A stretch of 64,000 nt of DNA from Chrysaora quinquecirrha (GCA_014526335.1 JACTAT010000024.1:1398329-1462328); one strand, 5' to 3'; counted from the first letter of the stretch, positions 45,531 through 60,107 are shown. Notes: a model not told the origin generated them from the sequence alone. Translations and numbers: made by a program.

Positions 45531-48500
45531 TTTTTGGCCGTTTTGCAAGGCTACAGACTTGCTTTTTTGGCGACTTGTTGAGGGAAATTTTTTCTTCCAT
45601 TTTAGCCATTATGTGATAAAAAACCCTTTATCTAACCCCTGGAGGCTATTAAGGGGGTCTAAGATGGGTTTCCCTAATATTTCTAATTATTTTTGAAGAA
45701 GAATTTGAAGTTTTCAAAACCCCTGATTTTGGCCGGTTTTTGGCCATTTAGTAAGGCTATTCAGAGTGTATAATATGTTAGAAAAACCCTTTATTTACCC
45801 CCTAGAGGCTATTCAGAGGGTTTTAGATAGGTTTTGCTAATTATTTTTGATGAAAAATTGGAGATTTTAAAACCCCTGATTTGGCCGTTTTTTGGCCATT
45901 AGTAAGGCTATAGACTTGCCTTTTCGCGATTCTTTGAGGGAGATTTTTTCTTCATTTTTTGCGATAATCTGATAAAAAAAACCCTCTATTTACGCCCTAG
46001 AGGCTATCTAGAGTGTTTTAGATAGGTTTTGCTGATTATTTTTGAAGAAAAATTGGAGTTTTGAAAACCCCTGATTTGGCCGATTTTTGGCCATATAGTA
46101 AGGCTATAGACTTGCCTTTTGGCGATTTTTTGAGGAAAATTTTTAATTTATTTTTTGCCATAATCTGATAAAAAAACCCTTTATTTACGCCCTAGAGGCT
46201 ATCTAGAGTGTTTTAGATAGGTTTTGCTGATTATTTTTGAAGAAAAACTGGATTTTTGAAAACCCCTGATTTGGCCGATTTTTGGCCATTTAGTAAGGCT
46301 ATAGACTTGCCTTTTTGGCGATTTTTTGAGGGAAACTTTTTCTTCATTTTTTGTCATAATCTGATAAAAGAAACCCTTTGTTTACCCCCTAGAGGCTATT
46401 TAGAGTGTTTTAGATAGGTTTTGCTGATTATTTTTGAAGAAAAATTGGAGTTTTGAAAACCCCTGATTTGGCCGATTTTTGGCCATTTAGTAAGGCTATA
46501 GACTTGCCTTTTTGGCGATTTTTTGAGGAAAATTTTTTATTTATTTTTTGCCATAATCTGATAAAAAAAACCCTTTATTTACCCCCTAGAGGCTATTCAG
46601 AGTGTTTAGATAGGTTTAGCTGATTATCTTTGAAGAAAAATTGGAGTTTTCAAAACCCCTGATTTGGTTGATTTTTGGCCATTTAGTAAGGCTATAGACT
46701 TGCCTTTTTGGCGATTTTTTGAGGAAAATTTTTTATTCATTTCTTGCCTAAATGTGATAGAAAACCCCCATATTTACCCTCTAGAGGCTTCTTAGAGGGT
46801 TTTAGATAGGTTTTGATAATTATTTTTGAAGAAAAATTGGAGTTTTGAAAAGCCCTGATTTGGTCGATTTTTGGCCATTTAGTAAGGCTATAGACTTGCC
46901 TTTTTTGCGATTTTTTGAGGGAAATTTTTTCTTCATTTTTTGCCACAATCTGATAGAAAAACCCTTTATTTACCCTCTAGAGGCTATTCAGAGTGTTTTA
47001 GATAGGTTTTGCTGATTATTTTTGAAGAAAAATTGGAGTTTTCAAATCCCCTGATTTGGCAGATTTTTGGCCATTTAGTAAGGCTATAGAGTTGCCTTTT
47101 TGGCGATTTCTTGAGGAAAATTTTTCATTCATTTTTTGCCTAAATCTGTTAGGAAAACCCTATATTTACCCTGTAGAGGCTTTTCAGAGGGTTTTAGATA
47201 GGTTTTGCTAATTATTTTTGAAGAAAAATTGGAGTTTTGAAAATCCCTGACTTTGGTCGATTCTTGGCCATTTAGTAAGGCTATAGACTTGCCTTTTTTG
47301 CGATTTTTTGAGGGAAATTTTTTCTTCATTCTTTGCCATAATCTGGTAGAAAAACCCTTTATTTACCCTCTAGAGGCTATTCAGAGTGTTTTAGATAGGT
47401 TTTGCTGATTATTTTTGAAGAAAAATTGGAGTTGTCAAATCCCCTGATTTGCCAGATTTTTGGCCATTTAGTAAGGCTATAGACTTGCATTTTTTGCGAT
47501 TTTTTGAGGGAAATTTTTTCTTCATTTTTTGCCATAATCTGGTAGAAAAACCCTTTATTTACCCTCTAGATGCTATTCAGAGTGTTTCAGATAGGTTTTG
47601 CTGATTATTTTTGAAGAAAAATTGGAGTTGTCAAAACCCCTGATTTGGCCGTTTTTTGGCCATTTAGTAAGGCTATAGACTTGCCTTTTTTGCGATTTTT
47701 GGAGGAAAATTTGTTATTCTTTTTTTGCCTAAATCTGATAGAAAAACCCTATATTTACCCTCTAGAGGCTATTCAGAGGGTTTTAGATAAGTTTTGCTAA
47801 TTATTTTTGAAGAAAAATTGGAGTTTTCAAAACCCCTGATTTGGCCGATTTTTGGCCATTTAGTAAGGCTATAGACTTGAATTTTTTGCGATTTTTTGAG
47901 GGAAATTTTTTCTTCATTTTTTGCCATAATCTGGTAGAAAAACCCTTTATTTACCCACTAGAGGCTATTCAGAGTGTTTTAGATAGGCTTTGCTGATTAT
48001 TTTTGAAGAAAAATTGGAGTTTTCAAAACCCCTGACTTGGCCGTTTCTTGGCCATTTAGTAAGGCTATAGACTTGCCTTTTTGGTGATTTTTTGAGGAAA
48101 ATTTTTTATTCATTTTTTGCCTAAATCTGATAAAAAAAACCCTATATTAACCCTCTAGAGGATTTTCAGAGGGTTTTAGAAAGGTTTTTCTAATTATTTT
48201 TGAAGAAAAATTGGAGTTTTCAAAACCCCTGATTTGGCCGATTTTTGGCCATTTAGTAAGGCTATAGACTTGAATTTTTTGCGATTTTTTGAGGGAAATT
48301 TTTTCTTCATTTTTTGCCATAATCTGGTAGAAAAACCCTTTATTTACCCACTAGAGGCTATTCAGAGTGTTTTAGATAGGTTTTGCTGATTATTTTTTAA
48401 GAAAAATTGGAGTTTTCAAAACCCCTGACTTGGCCGTTTCTTGGCCATTTAGTAAGGCTATAGACTTGCCTTTTTGGTGATTTTTTGAGGAAAATTTTTT

Positions 48501-51500
48501 ATTCATTTTTTGCCTAAATCTGATAAAAAAAACCCTATATTAACCCTCTAGAGGCTTTTCAGAGGGTTTTAGATAGGTTTTTCTAATTATTTTGAAGAAA
48601 ATTGGAGTTTTAAAAACCCTGATTTGGCTGATTTTTGGCCATTTAGTAAGGCTATAGACTTGCCTTTTGGCGATTTTTGAGGAAAACTTGTTATTCATTT
48701 TTTGCCGAAATCTGATTGAAAAACCCTATATTTACCCTCTAGAGGCTATTCAGTGTGTTTTCGATAGGTTTTGCTAATTATTTCTGAAGAAAAATTGGAG
48801 TTTTCAAAACCCCTGATTTGGCCGATTTTTGGCCATTTAGTAAGGCTATAGACTTGCCTTTTGCGATTTTTGAGGAAAGATTTGGCCGATTTTTGGCCAT
48901 TTAGTAAGGCTATAGACTTGCCTTTTTTTGCGATTTTTTGAGGGAAATTTTTCTTCATTTTTTGCCACAATCTGATAGAAAAACCCTTTATTTACCCCCT
49001 AGAGGCTATTCAGAGTGTTTTAGATAGGTTTTGCTGATTATTTTTGATGAAAAATTGGAGATTTTAAAGCCCCTGATTTGGCCGTATTTTGGCCATTTAG
49101 TAAGGCTATAGACTTGCCTTTTTTGCGATTCTTTGAGGGAAATTTCTTCTTCATTTTTTGCCATAATTTGATAGAAAAACCCTATATTTACCCTCTAGAG
49201 GCTTTTCAGAGGGCTTTAGATAGGTTTTGCTAATTATTTTTGAAGAAAAATTGGAGTTTTGAAAACCCCTGATTTGGTCGATTTTTGGCCATTTAGTAAG
49301 GCTATAGACTTGCCTTTTTGGCGATTTTTTGAGGAAAATATTTTCTTCATTTTTTGCCACAATCAGATAGAAAAACCCTATATTTACCCTCTAGAGGCTA
49401 TTCAGAGGGTTTTAGACAGGTTTTGCTAATTATTTTTGAAGAAAAATTGGAGTTTTGAAAAGCCCTGATTTGGCAGATTTTTGGCCATTTAGTAAGGCTA
49501 TAGACTTGCCTTTTTTGCGATTTTTTGAGGGAAATTTTTCTTCATTTTTTGCCACAATCTGATAGAAAAACCCTTTATTTACCCTCTAGAGGCTATTCAG
49601 AGTGTTTTAGATAGGTTTTGCTGATTATTTTGAAGAAAATTGGAGTTTTCAAATCCCCTGATTTGGCAGATTTTTGGCCATTTAGTAAGGCTATAGAGTT
49701 GCCTTTTGGCGATTTCTTGAGGAAAATTTTTCATTCATTTTTGCCTAAATCTGATAGGAAAACCCTATATTTACCCTCTAGAGGCTTTTCAGAGGGTTTT
49801 AGATAGGTTTTGCTAATTATTTTTGAAGAAAAATTGGAGTTTTGAAAATCCCTGACTTTGGTCGATTCTTGGCCATTTAGTAAGGCTATAGACTTGCCTT
49901 TTTGCGATTTTTGAGGAAATTTTTCTTCATTCTTTGCCATAATCTGGTAGAAAAACCCTTTATTTACCCTCTAGAGGCTATTCAGAGTGTTTTAGATAGG
50001 TTTTGCTGATTATTTTGAAGAAAAATTGGAGTTGTCAAATCCCCTGATTTGGCAGATTTTTGGCCATTTAGTAAGGCTATAGACTTGCATTTTTTGCGAT
50101 TTTTTGAGGGAAATTTTTTCTTCATTTTTTGCCATAATCTGGTAGAAAAACCCTTTATTTACCCCCTAGATGCTATTCAGAGTGTTTTAGATAGGTTTTG
50201 CTGATTATTTTTGAAGAAAAATTGGAGTTGTCAAATCCCCTGATTTGGTCGATTCTTGGCCATTTAGTAAGGCTATAGACTTGCCTTTTTTGCGATTTTT
50301 TGAGGGAAATTTTTTCTTCATTCTTTGCCAAAATCTGGTAGAAAAACCCTTTATTTACCCTCTAGAGGCTATTCAGAGTGTTTTAGATAGGTTTTGCTGA
50401 TTATTTTTGAAGAAAAATTGGAGTTGTCAAATCCCCTGATTTGGCAGATTTTTGGCCATTTAGTAAGGCTATAGACTTGCATTTTTTGCAATTTTTTGAG
50501 GGAAATTTTTTCTTCATTTTTTGCCATAATCTGGTAGAAAAACCCTTTATTTACCCCCTAGATGCTATTCAGAGTGTTTTAGATAGGTTTTGCTGATTAT
50601 TTTTGAAGAAAAGCTGGAGTTTTCAAAACCCCTGACTTGGCCGTTTTTTGGCCATTTAGTAAGGCTATAGACTTGCCTTTTTGGTGATTTTTTGAGGAAA
50701 ATTTTTTATTCATTTTTTGCCTAAATCTGATGGAAAAACCCTATATTTACCCCCTAGAGGCTATTCAGAGTGTTTTAGATAGGTTTTGCTGATTATTTTT
50801 GAAGAAAAATTGGAGTTGTCAAATCCCCTGATTTGGCAGATTTTTGGCCATTTAGTAAGGCTATAGACTTGCATTTTTTGCGATTTTTTGAGGGAAATTT
50901 TTTCTTCATTTTTTGCCATAATCTGGTAGAAAAACCCTTTATTTACCCCCTAGATGCTATTCAAAGTGTTTTAGATAGGTTTTGCTGATTATTTTTGAAG
51001 AAAAGCTGGAGTTTTCAAAACCCCTGACTTGGCCGTTTTTGGCCATTTAGTAAGGCTATAGACTTGCCTTTTGGTGATTTTTTGAGGAAAATTTTTTATT
51101 CATTTTTTGCCTAAATCTGATGGAAAAACCCTATATTTACCCCTTAGAGGCTATTCAGAGTGTTTTAGATAGGTTTTGCTAATTATTTTTGAAGAAAAAT
51201 TGGAGTTTTGAAAACCCCTGATTTGGTCGATTTTTGGCCATTTAGTAAGGCTTTTGACTTGCCTTTTTTGCGATTTTTTGAGGGAAATTTTTTCTCCATT
51301 TTTGCCACAATCTGATAGAAAAACCCTATATTTACCCTCTAGAGGTTATTCAGAGGGTTTTAGATAGGTTTTGCTGATTATTTATGAAGAAAAGTTGGAG
51401 TTTTCAAAACCCCTGATTTGGCCGTTTTTTGGCCATTTAGTAAGGCTATAGACTTGCCTTTTTTGCGATTTTTTGAGGAAAATTTTTTATTCTTTTTTTG

Positions 51501-53690
51501 CCTAAATCTGATAGAAAAACCCTATATTTACCCCCTAGAGGCTATTCAGAGTGTTTTAGATAGGTTTTGCTGATTATTTTTGATGAAAAATTGGAGATTT
51601 TAAAACCCCAGATTTGGCCGTTTTTTGGCCATTTAGTAAGGCTATAGACTTGCCTTTTTTGCGATTTTTGGAGGAAAATTTTTTATTCTTTTTTTGCCTA
51701 AATCTGATAGAAAAACCCTATATTTACCCTCTAGAGGCTATTCAGAGGGTTTTAGATAGGTTTTGCTAATTATTTTTGAAGAAAAATTGGAGTTTTCAAA
51801 ACCCCTGACTTGGTCGATTTTTGGCCATTTAGTAAGGCTATAGACTTGCCTTTTTTGCTATTCTTTGAGGGAAATTTCTTCTTCATTTTTTGCCTAAATC
51901 TGATAAAAAAACCCTATATTAACCCTCTAGAGGCTTTTCAGAGGGTTTTAGATAGGTTTTTCTAATTATTTTTGAAGAAAAATTGGAGTTTTCAAAACCC
52001 CTGATTTGGCCGATTTTTGGCCATTTAGTAAGGCTATAGACTTGCCTTTTTGGCGATTTTTTGAGGAAAATTTTTTATTCATTTTTTGCCTAAATCTGAT
52101 AGAAAAGCCCTATATTTACCCTCTAGAGGCTATTCAGAGTGTTTTAGATAGTTTTTGCTAATTATTTCTGAAGAAAAATTGGAGTTTTCAAAACCCCTGA
52201 TTTGGTCGATTTTTGGCCATTTAGTAAGGCTATAGACTTGCATTTTTTGCGATTTTTTGATGGAAATTTTTTCTTCATTTTTTGCCATAATCTGATAGAA
52301 AAACCCTTTATTTACCCCCTAGAGGCTATTCAGAGTGTTTTAGATAGGTTTTTCTAATTATTTTTGAAGAAAAATTGGAGTTTTCAAAACCCATGATTTG
52401 GTCGATTTTTGGCCATTTAGTAAGGCTATAGACTTGCCTTTTTTGCGATTTTTGGAGGAAAATTTTTTCTTCATTTTTTGCCACAATCAGATAGAAAAAC
52501 CCTATATTTACCCTCTCGAGGCTATTCAGAGGGTTTTAGACAGGTTTTGCTGATTATTTGTGAAGAAAATTTGAGTTTTCAAAACCCCTGATTTGGCCAA
52601 TTTTGGCCATTTAGTAAGGCTATAGACTTGCCTTTTGGTGATTTTTTGAGGAAAATTTTTTATTCATTTTTTTGCCTTAATCTCATAGAAAAACCCTATA
52701 TTTACCCTCTAGAGGCTATTCACAGTGTTTTAGATAGGTTTTGCTAATTATTTCTGAAGAAAAATTGGAGTTTTCAAAACCCCTGATTTGGCCGATTTTT
52801 GGCCATTTAGTAAGGCTATAGACTTGCATTTTTTGCGTTTTTTGAGGGAAATTTTTTCTTCATTTTTTGCCATAATCTGATAGAAAAACCCCATATTTAC
52901 CCTCTAGAGGCTTTTCAGAGGGTTTTAGATAGGTTTTTCTGATTATTTATGAAGAAAAATTGGAGTTTTCAAAACCCTGATTTGGCCAATTTTTGGTCAT
53001 TTAGTAAGACTATAGACTTGCCTTTTTGGCGATTTTTGAGGAAAATTTTTATTCTTTCTTTGCCTAAATCTGATAGAAAAACCCTATATTTACCCTCTAG
53101 AGGCTATCCAGAAGGTTTTAGATAGATTTTGCTAATTATTTTTGAAGAAAAATTGGAGTTTTCAAAACCCCTGATTTGGCCGATTTTGGCCATTTGGTAA
53201 GGCTATAGACTTGCCTTTTTGGCGATTTTTTGAGGGAAATTTTTTATTCATTTTTAGCCTTAATCTGATAGAAAAATCCTTTATCTACCTCCTAGAGGCT
53301 ATTCATGGGGAAGAAGATATGTGTTGCTATTTATTTTCGAAGAAAAATTGGAGTTTTCAAAACCCTGATTTTTGCCGATTTTGGGCCATTTAGCAAGGCT
53401 ATAGACTTGCCTTCTTGGTGATTTTTGAGGAATTTTTGTTTTTTATGCCATAGTCTAATAGAACAACCCTTTATTGACCCCTTAGAGGCAATTTATGGGG
53501 AATAAGATGGGTGTGGCTATTTATTTTAAAGAAAAATTGGAATTTTCAAAGCCCCTGATTTTTGCCGATATTTGGACATTTAGTAAGGCTATAGACTTGC
53601 CTTTTCGGTGATTTTTGAGGAAAAATTGGAGTGTTCAAATCTGATTTGGCCAATTTTAGGCGATTTAGGAAGGCTATAGACTGGGAAATT
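45530..53690. repeat. Satellite array, ~195-bp monomer, right-arm copy
   Basis: Same monomers as 16510-24470 in reverse order and strand, recognisable by AAGGCTATAGACTTGCC. Homopolymers are mostly longer than in the left array. One irregular junction occurs near 48860-48890, where a monomer is cut short (TGAGGAAAGATTTGGCCGAT), suggesting a partial-monomer deletion or a local collapse in the assembly. Confidence 0.95.
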
Positions 53691-53977
53691 TTTCCGTTTT
53701 TAATTGGGAAATTTCAATCCTAAAATCCATGATGCATTTTTATTCATTGATTTATTAGTAGCATGGAATGGTAAGATACTAGATGTTAGATACGAGGTTC
53801 TAGGGGAGGGGGGTTCGACTAAAATGTACTATGAATTGTGCAAGAAACAAGGGCGTTTGAACGTTCTGCATCCATATACATAGGCATTCATTTAAGGCAT
53901 CTAAAATACAGTCAAAAGATTAATATTGAATAGTTCAAATAATAAAAAAGAGTCAACAAAAAGTTTAAGTTTTGAGT

Positions 53978-54430
53978 GGTGTTAGTGGAAACACATCTGG
54001 AAATACTTAGTAGCTTTTTTCATTTGACACTCCTCAGAGTATAAACGTCAGAAACAGATTGAAACAATTGACTGAGGCGAGATTTAAACCCAGTTGCGGA
54101 TCGACACACACCAATCAGAAAGTGAAGCCAAATTGGCATTAGCATTCGTCGACTTTAAAACCAAAAAACCGGTTCTTTGTAGACAGATAGAGTTCGTTTT
54201 CTTACATGGACTCTTCAATTAATTCTATTGATCTTCCCGTGGTATTCCGCAAGCTGATTGGCGTTAAAAACACAATGCCAATTCAGCGCTACTTTATTGC
54301 ATTTCGATCCGCATCTTCGCTTGAATTCCGCCTTTGTCAATTGTTTCCGTCTGTTCCTGATGTTTATACTCTGAGGAGTATCAGACGAAAAAGCTTTTGA
54401 GTATGTCTGGATATGTTTCTGCTCTTTCTC
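53978..54430. mobile_element. MITE-like element, AGCTTTTTC family, right-arm copy
   Basis: Mirror of 15795-16246, with the same long inverted ends (ACTCCTCAGAGTATAAACGT and TTTATACTCTGAGGAGTATC). A 64-codon frame across its middle is chance. Confidence 0.8.
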
Positions 54431-54546
54431 GTAAATTTAGAACATAAAAGACTCTTTAAATACTTCGTCTTCCTTATCCTGAACCTTTCATCTCAGTCCC
54501 TCATGTTTCTAAACTGCATTGTCTTATAAATAGTCACAAAATTACT

Positions 54547-57500
54547 TTACTTCTTTTGTTTCTTGATTGTTATAAGAAGAGGATAGTGAATGTCTTCATC
54601 GTAAATTGGTTGACTCTTGAGGACCTATAATGAAAGAGGGACTCATTTTTGACATGTATATAGGTATCTATAGATGCATCTACGCAGGCATCTATTTGAG
54701 GCATCTAGTATACAAGCATCTATTTTTGTTGTCATTTAGGAATCAACTGTATATATAGGCATTAACTTGAGGCATCTATTTAGGCCTCTATATAGGTATC
54801 AAATTAAGGCATCTATTAAGGTTTCAAAAGAGGCATCTATTTAGGCCTCTATATAGGTATCAAATAGAGGCATCTATTTAGGCATCTAATAAGGCGTCTG
54901 TTTAGGCATCTATAAATCTATAATTGCTTCTATAGAGGCACCTTCAAAGGTATCTATTCAAGGATTTTTTTCAGGCATCTAAAGAGGCACCTTTAGATAT
55001 TGATTAACATCTGGGCACCTTTAAAGGCATCTGAATAAGCATATATACAGGTATCTATTTGGAGCATCTATAAGGAATCTACATAGGCATCGATAGAGAT
55101 ATATTTGTATGGACACCTTTACAGGCATCTATAAAGGCATCAATTTCAGGAGGCATCTATAATGGAATCAATTTGAGGCATCTTTATTGGTATCTATTCA
55201 AGCACATATAAAGGCATCTAATTAGGCATCTATATAGGCATCTAATTAGGCATCATTCAGGCATCTATATAGGCATCTATAAAGGCATCTATAGAGGCAT
55301 CTATTTTGGCATCTATAAAGGTTTCTTCATAGACATCTATAGAGGTATCATATTGAGGCAACTCAAAGGGATCTAATAAGGCATCTATTGAAGCATCTAT
55401 AGAAGCAGCTATTCAGGCATCTATATAGTCGTCTAAATGGGGATCTATAAAAGCATCTATTTAGGCAACTATATAGGCATCAATTTGAGGCATCCATTAA
55501 GATATCTGTTTGGTTATCAATATAGGCATCAATTAGAGGCATCTCTATAGGCATCAAGTTGAGGCATCTATATAGGCTTCTATAGAAGCATCTATTTAGG
55601 CATCTATAGGGGCATCTATTTAGGCACTGCTATACATATATATATGAAATCAGTTACCTTGTGTTTTTCTGAAATTTCCTTGTCATATTCTTCTTCAACA
55701 TTCAAATCAAATAACAAACTAGCTTTTTGAACAAATGATTGCAGAGTATTTCCACGTTTTGGTGCAAAATGATAGCTTCACCCTATAAATCAATCAAATG
55801 AAACAAATTTTAGAAAAATAAAATAAAATGTAACATGGTTAGAGCAAAAATATATCTATAGAGAAAACTGCTCCTCTGAAAATCTCCAAGTCAAACAGCC
55901 AAAGGCTCTCCTCTCGTTTGACAAATTTATGATTAGGCTATTTTGAGCCTTCTCCAGCACCATATATATTAATATATATTTGACATGAATGGCGAACACT
56001 GAGATGGACTTTTCCACAAGAGACATACTACAGAAAATGATCTTCGAATTCAATATAAATTTGCTCGCTGATTTCATTGAGCTCTTTAGTTCAGTTGGAA
56101 CGTCGTTGGCTCTCTGGTCATGCAGTCCAGGTTCAAATCCCATCTATCGAGGTATTCAACTTGTTGGAAAATCTCTGCTAATGTTTGTCTTCATGAAAAT
56201 ACTTAACGAAAACACGTGTACCTAGTTGAACAAGACAATAAGCTATAGTAATGTTTGAATACCTCATCATCTAGCATGTTCCAAATGGTACTGATCAAAT
56301 GTTGATGGCATTCGACGAAAAACAGGCTGCAAAAAGCAAAAGAGATAAATTCTGCCTGCCGAGGCTCGGCCCTATCACTTTGGCCAACAAGCATTCGAAA
56401 TTTCGACAAAATCACCTGGTTTATTATTTTCTTCAATTATAAAGCAAAAGAAACGTAAAATATCCAGGAGGTCTATGTCGTAATTTTCGAACATAGTATC
56501 ACGAATTTTCGAACGGCGGCTGCTTTGATCTGGCCATAGTGATAGGACCGAGCCTTGACAGATTTCGAACCGCCAGATAGATGAAACACTTTCACACCTG
56601 TTTTAAATGACGTAGTTTAAGGAAAGTGAAAACACATGTACTCTGTAGACAGTTTAGATGTCGGGGAACATTTTGATGTAAAGAAGTTGGCGTTTAACGC
56701 GAAATTCACCGAAATTCAGGCAAAACGAAACAATGTTGTATCAAGGCTATTCAAAAAGCTTCACTCCTTGTTATTATTTATTGTATATGTACGTATATAG
56801 CTACTATAATGTGGCGTTTTTTGAACAACAACAACAACGAAATATGTATGTATCTATATTGAAAGTTTGACGTTTCATACAGAAAAAAACACAAGTAAGG
56901 TTACATCATTCATGATATTTTTTCGATTCGGCCTTTTGTGGAAGAACCAGTCTGACAGACAAAGACTTCCAAGTTCATTTAGTTTTCTTCATTCTGTGTT
57001 ACTGTGTCAAGTGAGAGGCCTGCAGAAGTCGTAATGAAGTGACGATAAAGCGATGCTCTACTTTTGATGTTGGATCTCTGAATAAATTCCCTCTCTATTA
57101 AGTCCTCATATTATTTAATCCCCCTCCTAGAGCCTTAGAAACTTATAAGCACCTAGGGGGCTAAATAGAAGTTTTACGGTGAATAAAAAGGAGAATTTAA
57201 AGAAGAAAGCACGCTTTCGAAGAGAGAATAGCACTGTTCAAGTTCATTAAAAATTGACGGACTACCTAAGTGTTCCTGTCTGTTTTGCTCTTGATTCCGA
57301 TGGCTATGCGTGCAATCTTTAAATAATGAAAACGATTCTTTGAAAAGCTTAGTAATGGACAACTAAGGCTTCAAATATAAATACATTCGATTTCTTGTAA
57401 ATATAAACTTACCAATCAGCGCATAAAACGAAATCATATTTCTCATTACTTCCAGTTTGATTTGACGATCCCCAGATAAGCTGCCTAAAAGAAATACGTT

Positions 57501-60107
57501 ATATAGTTCATATCATTTGTCATGAATGTCATGAACGCTAGGATATATATTTTCCTCAAGCAGCATACAACAATAGATGGAATTCAAACCTGGACTGTAT
57601 GATCTGAGAGCCAACGACGTTTCCACTGAGCTATAGAGCTCAATGAAATCGCCGAGTAAAGTTATGGCTAAACTAGGAGACATGTCGCGCGCGACACTGT
57701 ATTCGGCGTGTCTCCCAGGGTGGTAAACATGCAACATGTTCCCCTTAGTCATTCAAGTCGCGGAGACAAAAAATGTTTCTGTTGTCTCTTAGAAACATTT
57801 GCGTGTCTCTTGCTACAAATTTTGTCGCGCGCTACAAAGTTTCCAAGGTGGCTTAACTGGGAGACACTGAGGGGACATTAATGTCGCGCGCGACATCTCT
57901 CCTAGTTTAGTCAGACCTTCACGCTCCAAGTCATCTCTTTTCCTTCGTCTGTATCTGTGTTTCGGCTATGTTGTGCCTTCCTCATCAACATTTAAGATAT
58001 GTTACTTATACTCTGTAGATGCCTATTAAAAAATGAAGCATTACCCAGATGTTACGATTTCTGTGACAAATTGGTTTCTGTTTCTTTCCAGTATATCTTT
58101 AATATCTTTTCAAAGTAAAGGAAAAGTCTTTGCTTTGTAAAAACTTTAGAACTTCGAGCTAAACTTCTTTAGACATACTTCAAAAGTTATTTATGAATGT
58201 TCTCATAAAGGAAGAGTGCAAATCACAATTGATATAATTACCCTAAACGGGGTATAACTACGGAAATGCAGATACATGCAAATATGAAAAGATACTGTTG
58301 ACAGATTCCTGATTGCCGTCTGTAAGGTGAATAAGTTTTGCATCAACATTTCCAGCAAGCTGGGAAAAAGAAAACCATAAGTTTAAACAACAAAACCTGG
58401 TTCGCACTCCTGCTTGTATGACTATCTCTAAAATGGGGAACCAGAAACCTGTAATGAGAATCAAGGAATAATAGAGAATGGAAATGTCTAACGTTGTCTT
58501 TTTATTTGATAGGTTTTCCACCATATCATGTCATGTCATGTTATGTCATTCCCATAGTTCTTGGACCCTTGAGATACTTTAATGATTGCACGGTTCTTCA
58601 TGTTTCTTTTTTCGATCAATGGCTTCTCTGACAAAATTTACGATAGTCTTTCCAGTCTATTCTGCTAAGTAAATGAAAATGCCGTTAAGTAGTCTGAACC
58701 AGGTGACGTTATGTTAATTGCTGTTGTTGGTAACGATTTTAGAACTGATAAAATTTCCTTGTTCCCCAATCTGCAATTATCATTCCCTTATTCCCTGTTT
58801 TGCATATTAGAAATAGCCCATGCAGAAAAGTCACTGAATAAAAACTAAGAAGAAGAAACTCACAGCTAGTCCAGCAAGTGATGTCATGCCACCTCCAATT
58901 TCACAAATTCTTTTTCCACTGAAATTATTAGAGAGTTTCATACAGTAGCGAGTCATTACCTCTTCTGCTGGCCATATACCTAGAAAATTTGAGTGACGGC
59001 AGTGTTAAATGAATAGGAACTCTATTAGTGACACTTATACATACTTAATTCATGGAATGAATTGCTATATGAACTTCTATTGGCCATTTTGCTGTATTTC
59101 ACAAGATGATTGCTGCTCAAAACACAATAGTTATCCAGCTCCAAAATTGTGAACAATAGCAGAAACATCTATGGACATTTCCAAAGTTGTTTCAGCTATT
59201 CCTAGAAATTCTGAAGTTTTATGCAGCTAAAAGACTATTCACATACTTGTGGACACAGTACACTATCCAGCTTCACTTTTCTAATTTGGTAAATTTTGAT
59301 CTCCGTTGGTGTATATTCTGCCTTAATCAACTGTATATGCAGACCATATCTGATGTTTATACTCCAAGGAGTGTTAGAAGAAAAAGCTTTTAGCTAAGCG
59401 TGATTTTCCTTTCTTTTGAAATTTTGAAGTTTTGTACAACTCAAAACTAAATTCTAGGCAATCAAGTCCATTCACTTACAAACATTCCCAGTGTTATTGA
59501 AGCCAATTAGAACATCTGGATCCACTCTTCCATGTAGTAGCCTAAAACATATGCCAAGAATCATCGTCACCATCATCACTATCATTATCATTGTAATCAT
59601 CACTATCACATCACCATCATCATTACCATCATTATCATCATCATCATAATCATCATAATCATAATCATCAGCATTCTTACCATCACCACAACCATCATCA
59701 TGATCATATTGATCATGTTATGATCATAATGATCGATGACGATTAAAGTCTAAATCATCTTGCTTGCCTTAAACATGATCATCATCATCAGGATCATTGT
59801 CATATGTTGATCATCTTTACTGATCATTCAGTCATTACCCATTACCTGTTTGGGTTGTTTATATTTACCTTATTTGTATAGTTTTTAAACTTTTGCAACC
59901 AACACTGAACCAAGTACCCAAATTATCAGTCTCAATCTTTTTGTATAAGAATATCTCGAAACCTTGAAAACGTCTGACAGAAACATTTGTTTCACCGGCC
60001 GCATTCGACCTCCCAATTCTATGTTTTAGCAAGCTTTCCGACAATATTTTCCATCTTTTTTTCGCAGCAGAAGGTTTCTCCTGCCCTGTACGAGGATATT
60101 CCTCCAT
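54547..60107 (-). CDS. CAMKMT: Calmodulin-lysine N-methyltransferase, complete, right-arm copy
   Basis: Mirror of the gene at 10111-15677. Exons in transcript order (complement): 60107-59869, 59541-59480, 58979-58864, 58359-58296, 58105-58045, 57484-57413, 56326-56263, 55783-55658, 54624-54547. Lengths equal those of the left copy exon by exon (239, 62, 116, 64, 61, 72, 64, 126, 78), so the 293-residue frame is intact here too. I saw no coding difference between the copies, while introns differ slightly (for example 58683-58690, near GCCGTTAAGTAG). This favours alleles or a very recent duplicate. It is divergent to PUS3 at 61255. Confidence 0.92.
54650..55640. repeat. Degenerate TAGGCATCTA minisatellite, CAMKMT intron 8, right arm
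   Basis: Mirror of 14590-15570, with the same units read from the other strand (AGGCATCTATATAGGCATC). Confidence 0.9.
56050..56195 (+). mobile_element. tRNA-derived SINE, right-arm copy of copy 2
   Basis: Box A TAGTTCAGTTGG (56087-56098) and box B GGTTCAAATCC (56130-56140). Mirror of 14040-14170. Confidence 0.75.
56350..56575. mobile_element. Foldback element beside CAMKMT exon 7, right-arm copy
   Basis: Mirror of 13650-13871. Ends contain CTGCCTGCCGAGGCTCGGCC and the opposing GGACCGAGCCTTGACAG. Confidence 0.7.
57530..57665 (-). mobile_element. tRNA-derived SINE, right-arm copy of copy 1
   Basis: On the minus strand, box A is TAGCTCAGTGG (57623-57633) and box B GGTTTGAATTC (57580-57590). 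Mirror of 12565-12700. Confidence 0.75.
57668..57910. mobile_element. GCGCGC MITE, right-arm copy
   Basis: Mirror of 12307-12550: CTAAACTAGGAGACATGTCG at one end and CTCTCCTAGTTTAG at the other, with GTCGCGCGCGAC inside each end. Confidence 0.75.
59100..59405. mobile_element. Diverged AGCTTTTTC element, right-arm copy
   Basis: Mirror of 10830-11140; includes GATGTTTATACTCCAAGGAG and AGAAAAAGCTTTTAGCT. Confidence 0.55.
59570..59835. repeat. (ATC)n microsatellite, CAMKMT intron 1, right arm
   Basis: Mirror of 10380-10660, read as CATCATCAT and TGATCA words. Confidence 0.85.
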
